From Myotis daubentonii (lineage: Eukaryota > Chordata > Mammalia > Chiroptera > Vespertilionidae): a stretch of 64,000 bases of DNA. Made by a program: the position numbers and the translations under genes. Location: assembly GCF_963259705.1 (NCBI RefSeq), contig NC_081846.1, positions 54,279,205 through 54,343,204 on the forward strand. The letters run 5' to 3'. Below the pieces are notes generated by a model that saw only the letters and a list, made by a program, of their open reading frames with translations, had not been told where the DNA came from and ran no database searches. How positions within the stretch are numbered: position 1 is the stretch's first letter; each line of letters begins with the position of its first letter. Below are positions 46,890 through 59,500 of the stretch, piece after piece.

Positions 46890-49345
46890 ACTCTCTCCTG
46901 TCTCTCCTCTTCCTAAGCTTCCAGCCCCCCAGCCCCACTATGTTCTTTCTCAGCTGATGACCTTGCTTTTTGTCTTCATGAGAAAATTAAAGCCATCAGA
47001 AGAGAGCTTTCTCAATTCCCTGCAGCCTGTGCACTCACCTGCACTGCCTCTCCCAGGGCAATGGATGAACTCTCCCAGCACCTGTCCAAGGCCAGTCCTC
47101 CTTTGTGCACAGACCCAACCCCCTTTTGCTTACTCAAAGACATGGCTCCAGCTATTTGCCCTGCCTGCTGCATCTCCATTTCCCCTCTCTCTATAAACAT
47201 GTTGTAATCTCTCACATCCTGGAAGGCAGGCAGGCAGGGAGGGAGGGAGGAAGGGAGGAAAGAAGGAAGGTCCTCTTTGGTCCTCACATCCCTACCAATC
47301 TCCCAGTCTCTTTCCTTGCTTTCCTTACCACAAACTCCTCAAAGAGTTTAATATCACTGTCTGCAGTTTCTCTCTTGGCTCCCTCCTAAACCCACTGGAG
47401 TAAGGCTTATGGTCACCCAGCCACTAAAACAGCTCTGTTCTCATCAAGGTCCCTAACCTCTATGTTACTAAGTCCAGAGCTCAGCTTTTCCTCTGAGTCT
47501 CTCATGCCCTGTCAGTTGATCATCCCCCTTCTCAGCACCCTCTGGGGTTCCCCTCTCTCCTAGTTGCCGTCCACCTCTCTACATGCTCCCTTTCATTCTC
47601 CTTGGGAGTTCCTCCTTGTGTCTGACTTCTAACCTTGAACCACTCTCCAGGGCTCCATCCTGGAACTCCTTCCCTCTTTCCACTAGGTGATCTCATTCAT
47701 CCCATGGCCTTAAACCCCATCTACAACCTGATAATGCCAAAATGTATAGCTCCAGGCCAGACTCTTTTCCTGAACTCTATTGTATATATGCAACTACTAT
47801 GTGGACAACCCCATTTGGGTGTTTTTGGCATCTCAAGTAGCATCTCCCAAAAGTTTTTATCCCCCAAACCTGTTCCTCCCTTAGCACAGCTTGTCTCTTA
47901 GCAAATAGCAATTCCATTTTTCCAGTTGCTGAAGCACAAGTCCATGCAGTTCTCCTTAACTCCTCTCTTTCATTCATGCTCCTTAACTTCTCTCTTTCAT
48001 TCATGCTCCTTAACTCCTCCCTATCATTCACACTCAATATCCAAAGGTCAGCAAATCCTATCACTTCTTCCTTCAGATTCTTTCAGAATTTGACCATATC
48101 TTACCACCTTCACTGCTACCACCCTAGTCCAAGACACCATCACCTTTCATCTGAATTATCGTAAAAATCTCCCTATTTCTTTTCCTACCTTCCTACAGTA
48201 TGTTTTCAACACAACAGTCAAGGTGATTGTGGTAGGAAGAACTTTAAATGGCTCCCAAATTTTTCTGCCTTCCCCCATGTACTAATCCCTGCCTAATCTC
48301 TGAGATTGGGAATATGTTGAGTTTGTTTCTGGTAATAAGGTTATGTTCTATGGTACACTCCACTTTAAGAAAGGCCCGATCTAATCACATGAGCCCTTTT
48401 TTCTGGCTGCTCACGGGAGGGGTAGTTAAAGATTTGAGGCACAAAAAGATTTGACAGACCACTGCTGGCTTGGAAGATGGAAGCAACCCTATGGCAAGGA
48501 ATGTGGGTGGCCTCTAGGAGATGAGAGCAAGCCCAGGCTGGCAGCCAGCAGGAAACAGGGCCCTCAGTCCTACAGCCATGTGGACCTGAATCCTGCCAAC
48601 AACCTGCTGAACTTGGAAGCAGCTTTTCCCCCAGCACCTCCAGGTGAGAACTCAGCTCGGCCAACACCTTGATTTCAACCTTGCGACCCTGAGCAGAGAG
48701 CCCAACCATGCCAGGCTGGAATTCCGACCTACAGCACTCTGAGCTAATGTTTACATTGGATTCACCTCTACATTGGTGATCATTTGTTACACAGCAATAG
48801 AAAGCTAATACAGTGATCATTTTTACACATAAGTCAGATTACATCCTCCTCTGCTCAGATCCATCCCACGGCTTCCCATCTCCCTCAGAATAAACACCAG
48901 AGTCCTTATAATGACTAACAAGGCCCTTGTAACCTGAGCTCCACTGCCTTGCCTCTCTGAGTTCCTCTCCTACTCTCTTCCCTTTTCTCACTCATGACTT
49001 AGAGGTTTTATTCTTGCTGCTCTTTCTGCCAAGATTCCTCTTCCTTGGGCCTGTCCATTGCTCACCCCCTCAGTTTCTTTCGGTATCTGCTAAAATGCCA
49101 CCTTATCGGTGAGGCCTTCCCTCACCATACATACCGTTTATCACAGCAGTGTCCCCAGACCTGTCACTCCTTCCCTACTCTATTTTCTCCATGGCACTTA
49201 CCACCTAACATGTGCATTATTTACTTACTATATGTTCCTATGTCTCCCCCCATTAGAATGTAAGCTTTCTGAGGCAGGAGTTTTCATGTTCTACTCATTC
49301 TTATGGCTAGTGCCTTAAACATTGAAGAACACAGTGAGTGCTTAT
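46890..49345 (+). mobile_element. Long LINE-2 (L2) copy, sense strand, interrupted
   Basis: A long colinear stretch matches L2 text: CAGCTGATGACCTTGC, then AATGGATGAACTCTCCC, CTGCTACCACCCTAGTCCAAG, CACGGCTTCCCATCTCCCTC, and AATGTAAGCTTTCTGAGGCAG near the 3' end. All frames are broken. A purine simple repeat lies at 47224-47270, and an MLT1-like LTR splits it at 48228-48812. One of the oldest elements in the window. Confidence 0.8.
48228..48812 (+). mobile_element. MLT1-like MaLR solo LTR inside L2
   Basis: The element runs from TGTGGTAGGAAGAAC to AAAGCTAATACA. It is flanked by the 5-bp duplication GTGAT at 48223-48227 and 48813-48817. L2 text reads straight across the join. The end TGTTACACAGCAATAGAAAGC is typical of MLT1 LTRs. 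Confidence 0.8.
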
Positions 49346-50310
49346 ACTAGCTCCCTAGGGCAACCAGAACAAGCTACCACAAACTGGGTGGCTTAAAATA
49401 ACAAAAACGTATTCTCTCACAGTTATGAGGGCTAGAAGTTCAAAATCATGGTGTTGAGAGGGCCATGCTTCCTCTGAAGACTCCAGAGAATAATCCTTCC
49501 TGGCCTCTTCCTAGCTTCTGGTGGTTTTTAGGAAGAAATGGTACCCCTTTGACTGAGTAGCACTAGAACAAATTACGTTCTAATGTGACCTACCAAACTT
49601 TGAATACAAACACTCCCATAAGGTGTAATGCATCTACACTAATTCACAACAACTGCCAACATAGCATTTACTCTGTGTAGTCACCTTCCCAGATACTTGG
49701 ACTGTTTAGAAGAATGGTCATAATGACAAGCTTTGCAGCCACATTGTCTAGTTCAGATGTGGCTTGGTGCTCACTAGTCATGGACTTGAGCCCAGTTATT
49801 GTCATGCCTATGTGTGCCTCAGTTTCCTTACCTGTAAAATGGGGATGAGAATAAGTTGTATACAGTCCCTAGAACACCCCAGCACACTGGAAGAATTCTG
49901 TAAGCATTTGTAATTATTATTCTTTATATATTTTCAACTTTTTAAATTATCTTACCAGTTCTAGAGACAGGTACTGTAATAACACTTGTCTCGCGTCCTT
50001 GAATATTTTGCCTGGCAATCATTGGTGTTTCTTGGCTTGTAGCTGTATGGCTCCAAATTCTGCTTCCATCTCCACAGGGCCTTCTTTCTTCTGTGTCTCC
50101 CCATGGTCTTATCTATCTCCAAGTCAGCAAAAGTATGTCTTCAGGTGCCTTCTTGTAAGGACATCAGTCATTGCACGTAGGGCCCACCCTAATTCAGTCT
50201 GACCACATCTTAACTACTACATCTGCAAATCCCTATTTCCAAATAAGGTCCTGTTCTAAGATTCCAACTGGACTCTTCAATCCAATTCAACCTGACAAGT
50301 ATTTGGTGAA
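49345..50310. repeat. Unclassified old repeat interrupted by a copied segment
   Basis: GCTCCCTAGGGCAACCAGAA, then GGGTGGCTTAAAATAACA, and after the interruption CAATCATTGGTGTTTCTTGG. Same ancient family as at 31.1, 33.3 and 62.3 kb. Confidence 0.5.
49523..50016 (+). repeat. Copied unique segment (copy A of pair with 51305-51856)
   Basis: About 490 bases match 51305-51856 at high identity, lacking about 54 bases present there (absent after GACCTAC near 49600). It sits inside an old repeat whose text resumes on both sides, so A is the inserted copy. It includes a MIR core (CAGTTTCCTTACCTGTAAAA). Confidence 0.85.
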
Positions 50311-51304
50311 TTAAAGGGATTATCTTAGAGCTCATGCGGGAAAAAAAAAAATATTTGTTGATGAAAGATTTTTAACATTGCTTTATTCTGATAAAAATAC
50401 TTACATTCATAAATATAAAGTTGAGTCACCCAGTACTAGATTATGTGTACCTCCTATCACCAGAGCACAGTGCTAGCTGCTGTTTGATAAAGGTAAAATA
50501 AACTCATTCTTCCAGCTTACTTATAGTCTATTTAAGATAAGGCTGTTCAGAGTAAATATTTTAATAATGATGTAAAATTATTTGATTAATTGGCAAACTT
50601 TTTGGTATAGCAAATAAGTATTAAAGATGATAAGGAGAGAGAAATGACGTAAGTAGTAAGGGACTGATCCAGAGGCACAAGGAGGGGCCCTGAGAAAATA
50701 AAGGCCACAGATGTGGACTGTTTACTTGAGAAGAGATGGCTTGAGGAAGCAGCAGGGTCAGGTAAATAGTTTTTAGGATCGGCACACCCTGTGCAAGCTT
50801 AAGAACAAGGCAGGAGTAAGCAGTGAATAGAAATTGAATAGGTGCTGAGGGAGAAGAGATGAAAACAAAATCCCTAAGGAGTAAGAAGACAAGGATCTGA
50901 GGCACAGGCCAGGCCCACTGGTCACTCTGAGAGCCAAGGAAAGGATTGAAGAGTGGTGCAAGGGACAGATAGAAGGGGAAATGAGCTCTATGGTGGCTTT
51001 TGCTGCAGAGGAGGAATCACTGAATCTTCTCATTGGACAACTTCATACTGTTTTGAAAATGTGTATGCAGGCGCTGAATTGTTCAGGATTGTGTTCTGTT
51101 TTAAATCTTGGAAACATGAAAAAGAGAAAGGAAGGAAAGAAGCCTGTTATAAAGCTCCCATGAAAACTATTTATGAGTTTAAAAAGAAAGAGATAATGAG
51201 AGTTACTGGAAATAGGAGGGAAGAGAGAATGAGGGTGGTAGAAGCTCCTTTCCAGGAAGTCACAGAGTTGCCATTCTGAATAAGAGTCTAGAGAGAACAC
51301 TGTA
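50311..51304. other. Intron 2 sequence, no exon recognised
   Basis: Frames at 50621-51279 overlap on both strands and show no domain. Confidence 0.35.
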
Positions 51305-51856
51305 GGGTTTTTAGGAAGAATTGGTATCCCTTTGACTAAGTAGCACTTGAACAAATTATGTTCTAAGGTAACCTACTCAATGACCCAAGTCCAAATGTTA
51401 CTACCAACCTGCTTATTGGTATTAGTTTCAAACTTTGAATACGAACACTTCCATAAAGTGTAATTCATCTACACTAATTCACAAAAACTGCCAACATAGC
51501 ATTTACTATGTGTAGTCACTTTCCCAGATACTTGGACTGTTTAGAAGAATGGTCATAATGACAAGCTTTGCAGCCACATTGTCTAGTTCAGATGTGGCTT
51601 GGTATTCACTAGTCATGGACTTGAATACAGTTATTGTCCAGGCCTATGTGTGCCTCAGTTTCCTTACCTGTAAAATGGGGATGAGAATAAGTTGTATACA
51701 ATCCCTAGAACAGCCCAGAACACTGTACGAACTCTGTAAGCATTTGTAATTATTATTCTTTATGTATTTTCAACTTTTTTTTATTATTATTTTAACAGTC
51801 CTAGAGGCAGGTACTGTAATAACACTTGTCTCACACTCTTGAAAGTTTTGCCTGGC
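51305..51856 (+). repeat. Source-like segment (copy B)
   Basis: The longer member of the pair, with no interrupted repeat around it, so it is the likely donor. It contains a MIR at about 51580-51760. Confidence 0.8.
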
Positions 51857-52905
51857 GAATGCTGGAAAGGGCAATTTCTATCTTAGTTTTGTTTTCCAAT
51901 GATCATTTTTTCTCAAATGAAGACAAACACTTGGCACAGAGAGTAGCATTGCTTATAAATTTTTCTGGAAAGTTCTTGAATGATTCATTATTAGAGCTTC
52001 CAACTTCCTCAAATGCTGATGTTCTCGAATCAGTTTTCTTCCTAACGCAAACTAGTCACTCTTAGTTTTCACTGTAACACCTTCCATTGATGTCTTACTA
52101 CAACTATTTTGAGTAGTGTTCAGGAGAAACCAGAACTTTGCTTCAAGTTTTGCATGTTTCACGGTCCTGTGGGTCATTTATCTATACAGTTCAGAAGTTT
52201 CCACCTTTCTATTCTTTCTCATCACTTTGAATTACACTGACTTAATGTCAGTCGACACAGTAAGACATAAAAAACCTTGAAAATCTTGTTTGATCATTAT
52301 GGTACTAGTCTTGTTTATTGCCCGAACAGTCCTAATGAGGGAAGAGGGAGTGACTATAGTCAGAAAAGATAATGATAAAGCAATTTCCATTTCATGAAAG
52401 AATACAACAGCCTTGACATCCTGTTTGGTGCCGGCTTCCTGTGTGTGCTAAATCTGCTGGCTCTTACAGGGTGAAGGCAGAGTGAATCTGTCAGTGTAAA
52501 CTAGTGGTGGTGGTGGTGGTGGTGGTGGTGTGTGTATGTGAGTGTGTGTGTTGGGGGGAGGGGATGGAAGTATTGGTCTGGGGAAGAAAGACTAATTTAA
52601 ACAAAGATCTGAAGAAAGGGAGGTAATAGCAAGCCTTGGGCATATCTGAGGAGAGCATTACAGGCTGAGAGTACAGCAAGTTCAAGGTCCCTAAGGCAGG
52701 AATGGGCCTATGTGTCTGTGGAACAGCAGGAAGCCACTATGGATGGAGTAGAGTGAAAAGGTGGGGGATGAGGAAGTGAGGTGCTAGACTCATAACAGAC
52801 AACACCTGCCCCATTAAATTGTTTCCTTTTTTCCCCAAATTATTACTATTCTGAGAAATGTGCATTGTGTCATTTGGTTGGCCTTTCAGAGTAGACCTTT
52901 GAAAA
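51857..52905. other. Intron 2 sequence; (GGT)n microsatellite at 52502-52530
   Basis: A GGT run of about nine units is followed by TGTG text. No exon is recognised. Confidence 0.5.
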
Positions 52906-53340
52906 TCCTATCTAATAAAGAGGGAATATGCTAATTGACTCTCACACCATCACAGAGATGGCGGTGCCCACAGCCACAAGATGGTGGAAACCAGTCCCCT
53001 CAGTCCCACCAGGGTGGCAGATGGGCCCGGCCACTCCGCGTGCCTGCCTCTGAAATCCCCTAGTCCCTCCAGCCTCCCAGCTGCCCAGGGCCGGCCCGAG
53101 GCACAGGCAAGCCTCGAATGGTGGCTGCCCAGCCATCCAGGGCCTCCCGAGGCTCAGGTAACCAGGGCCAGCCAAGGCTTGCACTGCCGGCAGTGGCAGC
53201 AGCAGAGGTGTGATGGGGTGTCACCTTCCCCTGATTGCCAGTCGCCTCCTGCCCCTGAGGGCTCCTGGACTATGAGAGGGGGCAGGCCAGGCTGAGGGAT
53301 CCCCCTCCAGTGCATGAATTTTCATACAATGGGCCTCTAG
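52906..53340 (+). mobile_element. HeliBat-type Helitron, + strand
   Basis: It begins TCCTATCTAATAAAGAGG, then AATATGCTAATTGACTC. It ends with an imperfect TGCATGAATTTTCATACA hairpin and GGGCCTCTAG, followed by T. The 5' neighbour is A. The only Helitron of seven in the + direction. The 104-residue frame inside is not a gene. Confidence 0.9.
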
Positions 53341-54304
53341 TACATTAATAACTTCCTTAAGAAAAATTTGGTCATCTGACACTCTGATCTTAGAGTAAAT
53401 TCTACAAGCTCCAGCCATAGAAAAAAAGTGATGGCAATGCATTTTTCAGAGGCCACTTGAAGTACCTTGATGTTTCTTCTACTGAGAAGGCAAATCTGAC
53501 TATTGTGATTATGTGCTATAATGCATCTTGTATATGGTAATCAGAAAAACATCACCTTTCACAAATCCTCTAAGTCCACTAACTTCAACACTTTCCCTCC
53601 ATACAGCTGACTCCCACTATAGATGCTATGGATGGTATTAGACATGTCGATGAGAAAAAAGTAATGTTCACTAGCACTTAGCAAATGATCAGATTGTACA
53701 AGTACAATAGATATTTAATAGATATTTTTTCAATGTGATGCTCTTATTAGGATCGTTTGGGATATGAACATGGTGAAACTAAATGGCATTTATTTAATTT
53801 CAGCACCACTGCTCAGTATTCAAAGGAGAGACTTTCTATTCATTTTTGTGCCTGAATGCCCAGCACATAGGGCTTCCTGAATTTTAATCCTGAGCTAAGC
53901 ACTTTACATATGTTATCTCATTTAATCATGGAAAATCCCTATGGGCTAGATAATGCTTTTATTCTCATTTTATAGGTTTAAAAAAGTGAGGTTTTGAAAG
54001 ATTCGATAATTTTCCCAAGGCTTCAGAGGGAGAATTAGACCTGAGCTCAAATCCAGTCTCTCTGATTTCAAAGCCACTAGGGACCCAACCCCTTATTGAG
54101 ATTTGTTGAATCAATATACCGGGAGATGGATGGTAGCCTGCATGTCCTGCTGGTCACACAGGATATGAGGAACCTTCTAGTCAATTTCTCCTTCTGCCTT
54201 CTTGATGTTTCTTCCTCTGTCCCTATGTCAAAGCTACTATTTTTCTAGATCAAATTCTAAAGTAACCCTCATTTTATTTCCCTAGCATCAATATAAAATA
54301 ACTG
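53341..54304. other. Intron 2 sequence; MIR at about 53885-54080
   Basis: AAGCACTTTACATATGTTAT, then CTCATTTTATAGGTT, is MIR text. Nothing else is assigned. Confidence 0.55.
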
Positions 54305-54310
54305 ATTACC

Positions 54311-54750
54311 TGTTGAGTGTTTCCTTCCCACGTCCCTTGTGGCTCAGGGTTCAGGAGCTGGAAGCAGAGCTGCACACAGATGAATATGAAAAGACAAGAG
54401 ATAATTTGAAATATTGGGGGACCAGGTGGGCAAGTCCAACTCAAGGGGAAGGACTTCCTCCCGTGCTCAGGCCTCACAAAGCTTTTATTGATTTGGGATG
54501 TACCCATAGCATAGCCCTTAGGCAGGTGACCCCCTGCAACAGGCAGACTAGCCCATCAGCAAGGATTTACATAATAATAAATGGGGGAGTTGTTTCAGCT
54601 ACCACTGTCTGGACAAACAGAGGTGGCGCCTAGCTCTGACCTCTGCTAGGGCTTCAAAGGCATCCAGCCTTGGGGGGGGGGGGGGGACGGCGGGGGGCGG
54701 TTCTTTGTCTATGCTTATCAGATAGTGAAGGCAATAAACAGTTTCTCACA
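54311..54750 (-). repeat. Provirus 3' LTR
   Basis: On the minus strand it runs from TGTGAGAAACTG to ACACTCAACA. It contains a G-run (plus strand) at about 54670-54690 and an AATAAA signal on the minus strand near 54484-54489. Confidence 0.93.
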
Positions 54751-54770
54751 TCTCCCCCTTATTTTTTCCT
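54751..54770 (-). other. Polypurine tract
   Basis: The minus-strand text AAAAAATAAGGGGGAGA ends exactly at the 3' LTR, as expected for the plus-strand primer. Confidence 0.8.
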
Positions 54771-54979
54771 TAAAAATCTTATATCTGCAGACCAGAAATA
54801 AACATATAAGAACAAGTCCCAATTTCAATGTCCAACAGTTCTGAGTCCAAGTTTCAATGTCCGACAGTTCATGTATACATGCCAGCAATGAAATGCTGGT
54901 TCTGGATGGTGGACAAATGCAGGTCTGGTCCTCTCTGGTTTGGTCCTGGGCACCTGCAGCGAGGCACAGCTGCTGACTG

Positions 54980-55234
54980 CTAGCATGGCAAGGTGTCTTC
55001 ACCATCTCCATCTCTGAACTGTCTCTCCTGTCTTTGTGGATGGAACAATCTGGTCAGTTTCTCTCTGGGATCCGTTTTTTCAGGAATCCACATGGTCTTG
55101 GAATTGTTCTCTGAAAATATACAAACATATTCTCGACCAAAGGTTAATAAAGAAATTTTTCCTTGGGGAATCCTTTTTATATTTGCCCAAAATATTATCC
55201 TTTGGCTTATTTTGACATCACATATGTTTTTCAT
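54980..55234 (-). pseudogene. Integrase C-terminal-like remnant
   Basis: A minus-strand frame carries FGREYVCIF then WIPEK at about 55076-55140. This has the form of the small C-terminal DNA-binding domain of betaretrovirus-like integrases, where an aromatic-rich G-R-x-Y-V-C-[IV]-F strand is followed by W-[IVL]-P. It lies about 230-330 bases upstream of the 3' LTR. The catalytic core is not seen. The hydrophobic end of the next frame (54718-55011) could be chance or an envelope scrap. Confidence 0.5.
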
Positions 55235-55249
55235 GGGTGTCTTGCTGTT

Positions 55250-56506
55250 AGCAGTATAAATGAAAAATTTTTTTCTAGATGTAATTAGTTACAGGATAAT
55301 TTTCCTTACATGGTATTCTTCCACTATCCCCCTTTTTTTGATTTAATTATTAGGAGAATTTTTGGACAATTTATAATTCAGTCTAGATAACTATACATTT
55401 TAATATTTTGCACAAAAATATGACTGCTTTAGGTTCATTGTATGTTAAGCAATTTTGCCATGAAATGAAAATTTTGGTTAATATTTTTTGAATAACTTAT
55501 TTCAAATTAGCCAAATTTAATTAATTTGAAAACTTGACAACTATTTTACTGTCAAATTTAATATTTTAACAATAATTTTAATTTACACTGTAAATATTAA
55601 TTGAAAGGCTCACTTTACATCCTTGAGGAGGCCCAAGCATTCCTGTTGTTAGGCTAGATTTAGACATAGGGTCTGTTAGCTAAGCCTCCGTTTATCTGGA
55701 TACTGATTTCAGCTGGACCAAGTCTTTTTTGTTATTTGGTTCCTGATCTAAGCTGGGCATGGGAAGCGCAGCAGCCATGGGGGCAGAAGACCTCCCTCAG
55801 AAGGGGTGAGTGTTCAAGCCCCTGCACAATTGGGGGGGGTGAGGATCTGTGCCCCATCTCTGTTGAACCCCAAGTTTTCTCCTACTGGCCCCCGGCTGTG
55901 CCTGTCTTAGGTCGCCCCTCCATGAGGGGTTTTACCCATCATTGATTACCAGCCATCCTCTGGGCCAAGTAGGGTGATGTGAGGTTCAATTCTGTCTCCT
56001 TGTTAGCCTATGCCCCTGTGGCCTCCACGCCCAGCAACTGCCTTTGGATCCTCTTGCCTGCTGGCGGGGCCCCGGCATTGATCATGGGGAACCCAGGTTT
56101 CTTCTCCAAAGAGGGCCCAGCTTACGCCATTGGGCAAGAGACAGATCCATGGTACCAGCTTTTCATGATTCCAGCATGAACAGAGAACTCAGATAACAGC
56201 TGTAGACAATTGGAATCCTCTTGGGAAAAAAAAATCAAGAGAGGTCAATACAGAATGCTTAAGTGCCTTCCCAAGGGGCCCTCCACACAGTGGAAGGGAA
56301 TAAGTTCTTTCATGTCCTTAAAACATTCAAAGAATTAATTTGTAAGTATTTTTGGGATAAATGTACAATGTATTGTTGTAAAGCATCAAAAATTATTAAT
56401 GAAACTTGTAGAATAATACCGTGCAAGAATATTCTTTGCTCTAGGTCATGACAACTTAATTTTAAACTGGCTATCTCAAGGTTTGGAATAAGGAACCTAG
56501 TTTGCC

Positions 56507-56538
<32 letters not shown>

Positions 56539-59500
56539 GCAATTTACAGAAGCAGAGACAGCATGCTATCAAAATTACAGTTTTGGGTAAACACATTATC
56601 TAGAGTCCTTGGGTAACCTAGGTTAAACTTAGGCATGTTATCTAAATTACAGTTTTGGGTCTCCAGAACACTGAGTTGACATGCTAACTGGAGCCCTCTG
56701 ACCTTGGGATAGCTGTGCTGTCCTTCCCAGGTAAAGGAAAAATGTGCCTTCTAAGCCATATGAAACTTATAGTTTTTACCTGAATTAATTGTTACCATAC
56801 TTCACTTTACCATGCCCCAGGTGGTCTCTGGGCTGTTGTTTGTCTGGCTCATCCTCTTCCTGCTGGATTACACTTGGAGAACTTTAACTTAAAAAAGAAA
56901 AATCTTTCTCTTTTAAACCAAGTAACCTACAGGGTTACTTCTTGGATGTTGACTGATAGTACCGCAAGGCCATATATTTCAAGTCAAAGTCATTAAATAT
57001 TTATGGTGACTGTACTTATTTTCAGATTTGGTATTTTAACAGCAAATCATTAGATTATCCTGTAAATATTAGTGGACGATATTTCAAAATATTAAAATTC
57101 CTCCTTTTTATTAAATTTAAAATAATATTTTTAAACAGCACTCCCTTTTGGCTTATTTGCATATACAGAGGGATCATGGGAAGCCTTCAGTAACTTTTTA
57201 GAAGAATTTTACTTTACTAGGATTCAATTGCTTACAAAGATTAGTAAATTTGGTAAAGTTTTATGCCTGATACACAAGGTGCAAATGCTGCCCCACCTCC
57301 AACCTAATTTAAAATGCAGCGGCATGGTGCTTTTGTTAGTTTAAATAAAGACATTGCTACTAATAAATCAATTTTTTCTTTTATTTCACAGAAATTCCGT
57401 ATGCAACCAAGCATATTATATTTTGAAATATTGCACTCGGGAAAAACTGTCAAATACATATCTAATTAAAAAATTTTCAACACTTAAAAACAGTTCTCAA
57501 CATAATAGGATCTAGTCTTGACCATGGAGTCAATTACTCTTAATTTGTTTATGATATATGTATAACTGTGGTTCTACTGAGAATTTAAGCTATCTTTTAA
57601 AAAATGTCTCTATCTACAAGCCTTTTAAGAGATATGAGCTCTATTGTCGGCCCTTATAAAGCCAACTGCTCAAAACATTGGTCTATCATACCACTGAAAT
57701 TATATTAAGACCATGATTGCTACTTTATTAAGCATTAAAAATATATTAAAAATAGTATCAAATAAATCCGAGAGGCAAGCACACTTTCTGCCCCATTCAC
57801 ATTTCTGTAGTAAAACTTAGCCTTAAAACTCCACCCCTGAAATCCCATCCTGCCTCAGTAAGCAGACATTCCTTTTGTGATTGGCTAAGTCAGAGGGAGG
57901 GGCCTTTGTTGTTCCAAGATGGCGACCCCCAGGGGCGCAGTAAGCCATGCGGCCAACATGACGGCTGCCAAGTCAGGCAGCTCAAAGGGGCGGCTGTCTA
58001 CCCTGTTCTCTGACAGAAAAGATGATTTCCTCATTCTCACAATAAACAAGGGAAGAGCAAACCAAAATCCCTAAAAGATAGATGGCCAACATTATATTCA
58101 GACAAGCAGAAATTTCATTAGCTGTTTATACCTTTTATAATTATTTTAAAGAATATCAATTAAATTTAAACTGGTTTTTGTATTAAAACATTTTCAGTTG
58201 AGATATATTTAATTAATTTCTCCTGATTCAATTTGCACTTTAAACTTTCAGAGCTTACAAGTTAAATATTAGCAGTTCTTTGATTAACTACACTTTTATA
58301 TTTTTAAGAATAAATTTTAAAATCTAATAACTAACTTTAAACCATGTTTTTTCTGCCTGGGGAAACTGAGAAGCAAACTTGTAGGTATTAAAAAATGACT
58401 ACTGGCGGAAAGCTGATTTCAAAGAAGCCACCCTTTGGCCGCTTGACCTTTTCTGGGAAGGTCAGCTAGCAAAAGGTGTAGCCATTGAAATGCAAATTAA
58501 CATTCCTAAAGATGGCTGCTGGCGGGAATTGGACTACCTGCATGCTAGGGGAAGGGCGGTCTACCCCTCCCTCCATTATAAAAGGGTGTAGCTTTAAACT
58601 TTTTAATGCCAAGAAAAGAGACCTTAAACTTTCAGAGCTTTAAATCTTACGTAGCAAATTAAATACTTAGCATTTTTCAAATCAATACTTTTACATTTAA
58701 GGATACATTTCAAATAAAATATAAGGCATTTTCAATTAATAGATTAACTTCTATCATCTAGCTTTCATACTAGGCATATTCAGATCAACATTTCAGTATT
58801 GTAAATCTCAATACTTTTAGATGATTTGAACTTAAAAGTCTTAAGTTTCCAGCCAATAAGCCTGGCATAGCTGCTATATTTCAAAATGGTCACAATTTTC
58901 CTGCTGGGGAAGTTAAGAAGCAAACCCATAGCTATTCACATGTAAATTTGACTATCAACTTCCTGGTGGTACTTGCCTCAGGGCGGGAAATTTCAAAAGA
59001 GCTACTTTAAATCACCTTCGGAAACCAGCCTGCATTTCTTTCTCAGGTTCATCTCCGACATTTTTAAGGCCAAAACAGTCTCGGGTTTTTATTCTGTACA
59101 CAGCAAAAGGTCAAGTTCAGCTCAAAACTATGTGCACTCGTTTTTAAACTGGCCTTTTCCCTTTACATGTGCACAGAAATCCCAGATGCATTTATGAATT
59201 TGTAAAATCTTTTCAATTACAAGAAGGACTTTAATTTTAGAATACTTGGGGAGGGGGCGTCCATATTGGATCGCCAAGTGCTCCTTCTTCCCTTTCCCCA
59301 CATCCTGCTTTGGGGGAAGTTTCAGCAAATGACTCAGATGGTGTATTTTTCCCAAAGTCATGCTTAATAGAAAAAGACATTTTAAATTTTTTCCTATTTC
59401 GCTTTCTAAAGTCATGGCTAGCACCCAAGGTTATCTTAGCCAAAGTTTGGTGTTCCAAACATATTCTCTGGTAATTTTTAAATAAAACATTAAGTAATCT

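Noticed and set aside
55730..56180. Possible pro, dUTPase or envelope piece in the provirus
   Set aside because: The minus-strand frames are Trp/Pro-rich and suggestive but broken, and I could not match them to a domain.
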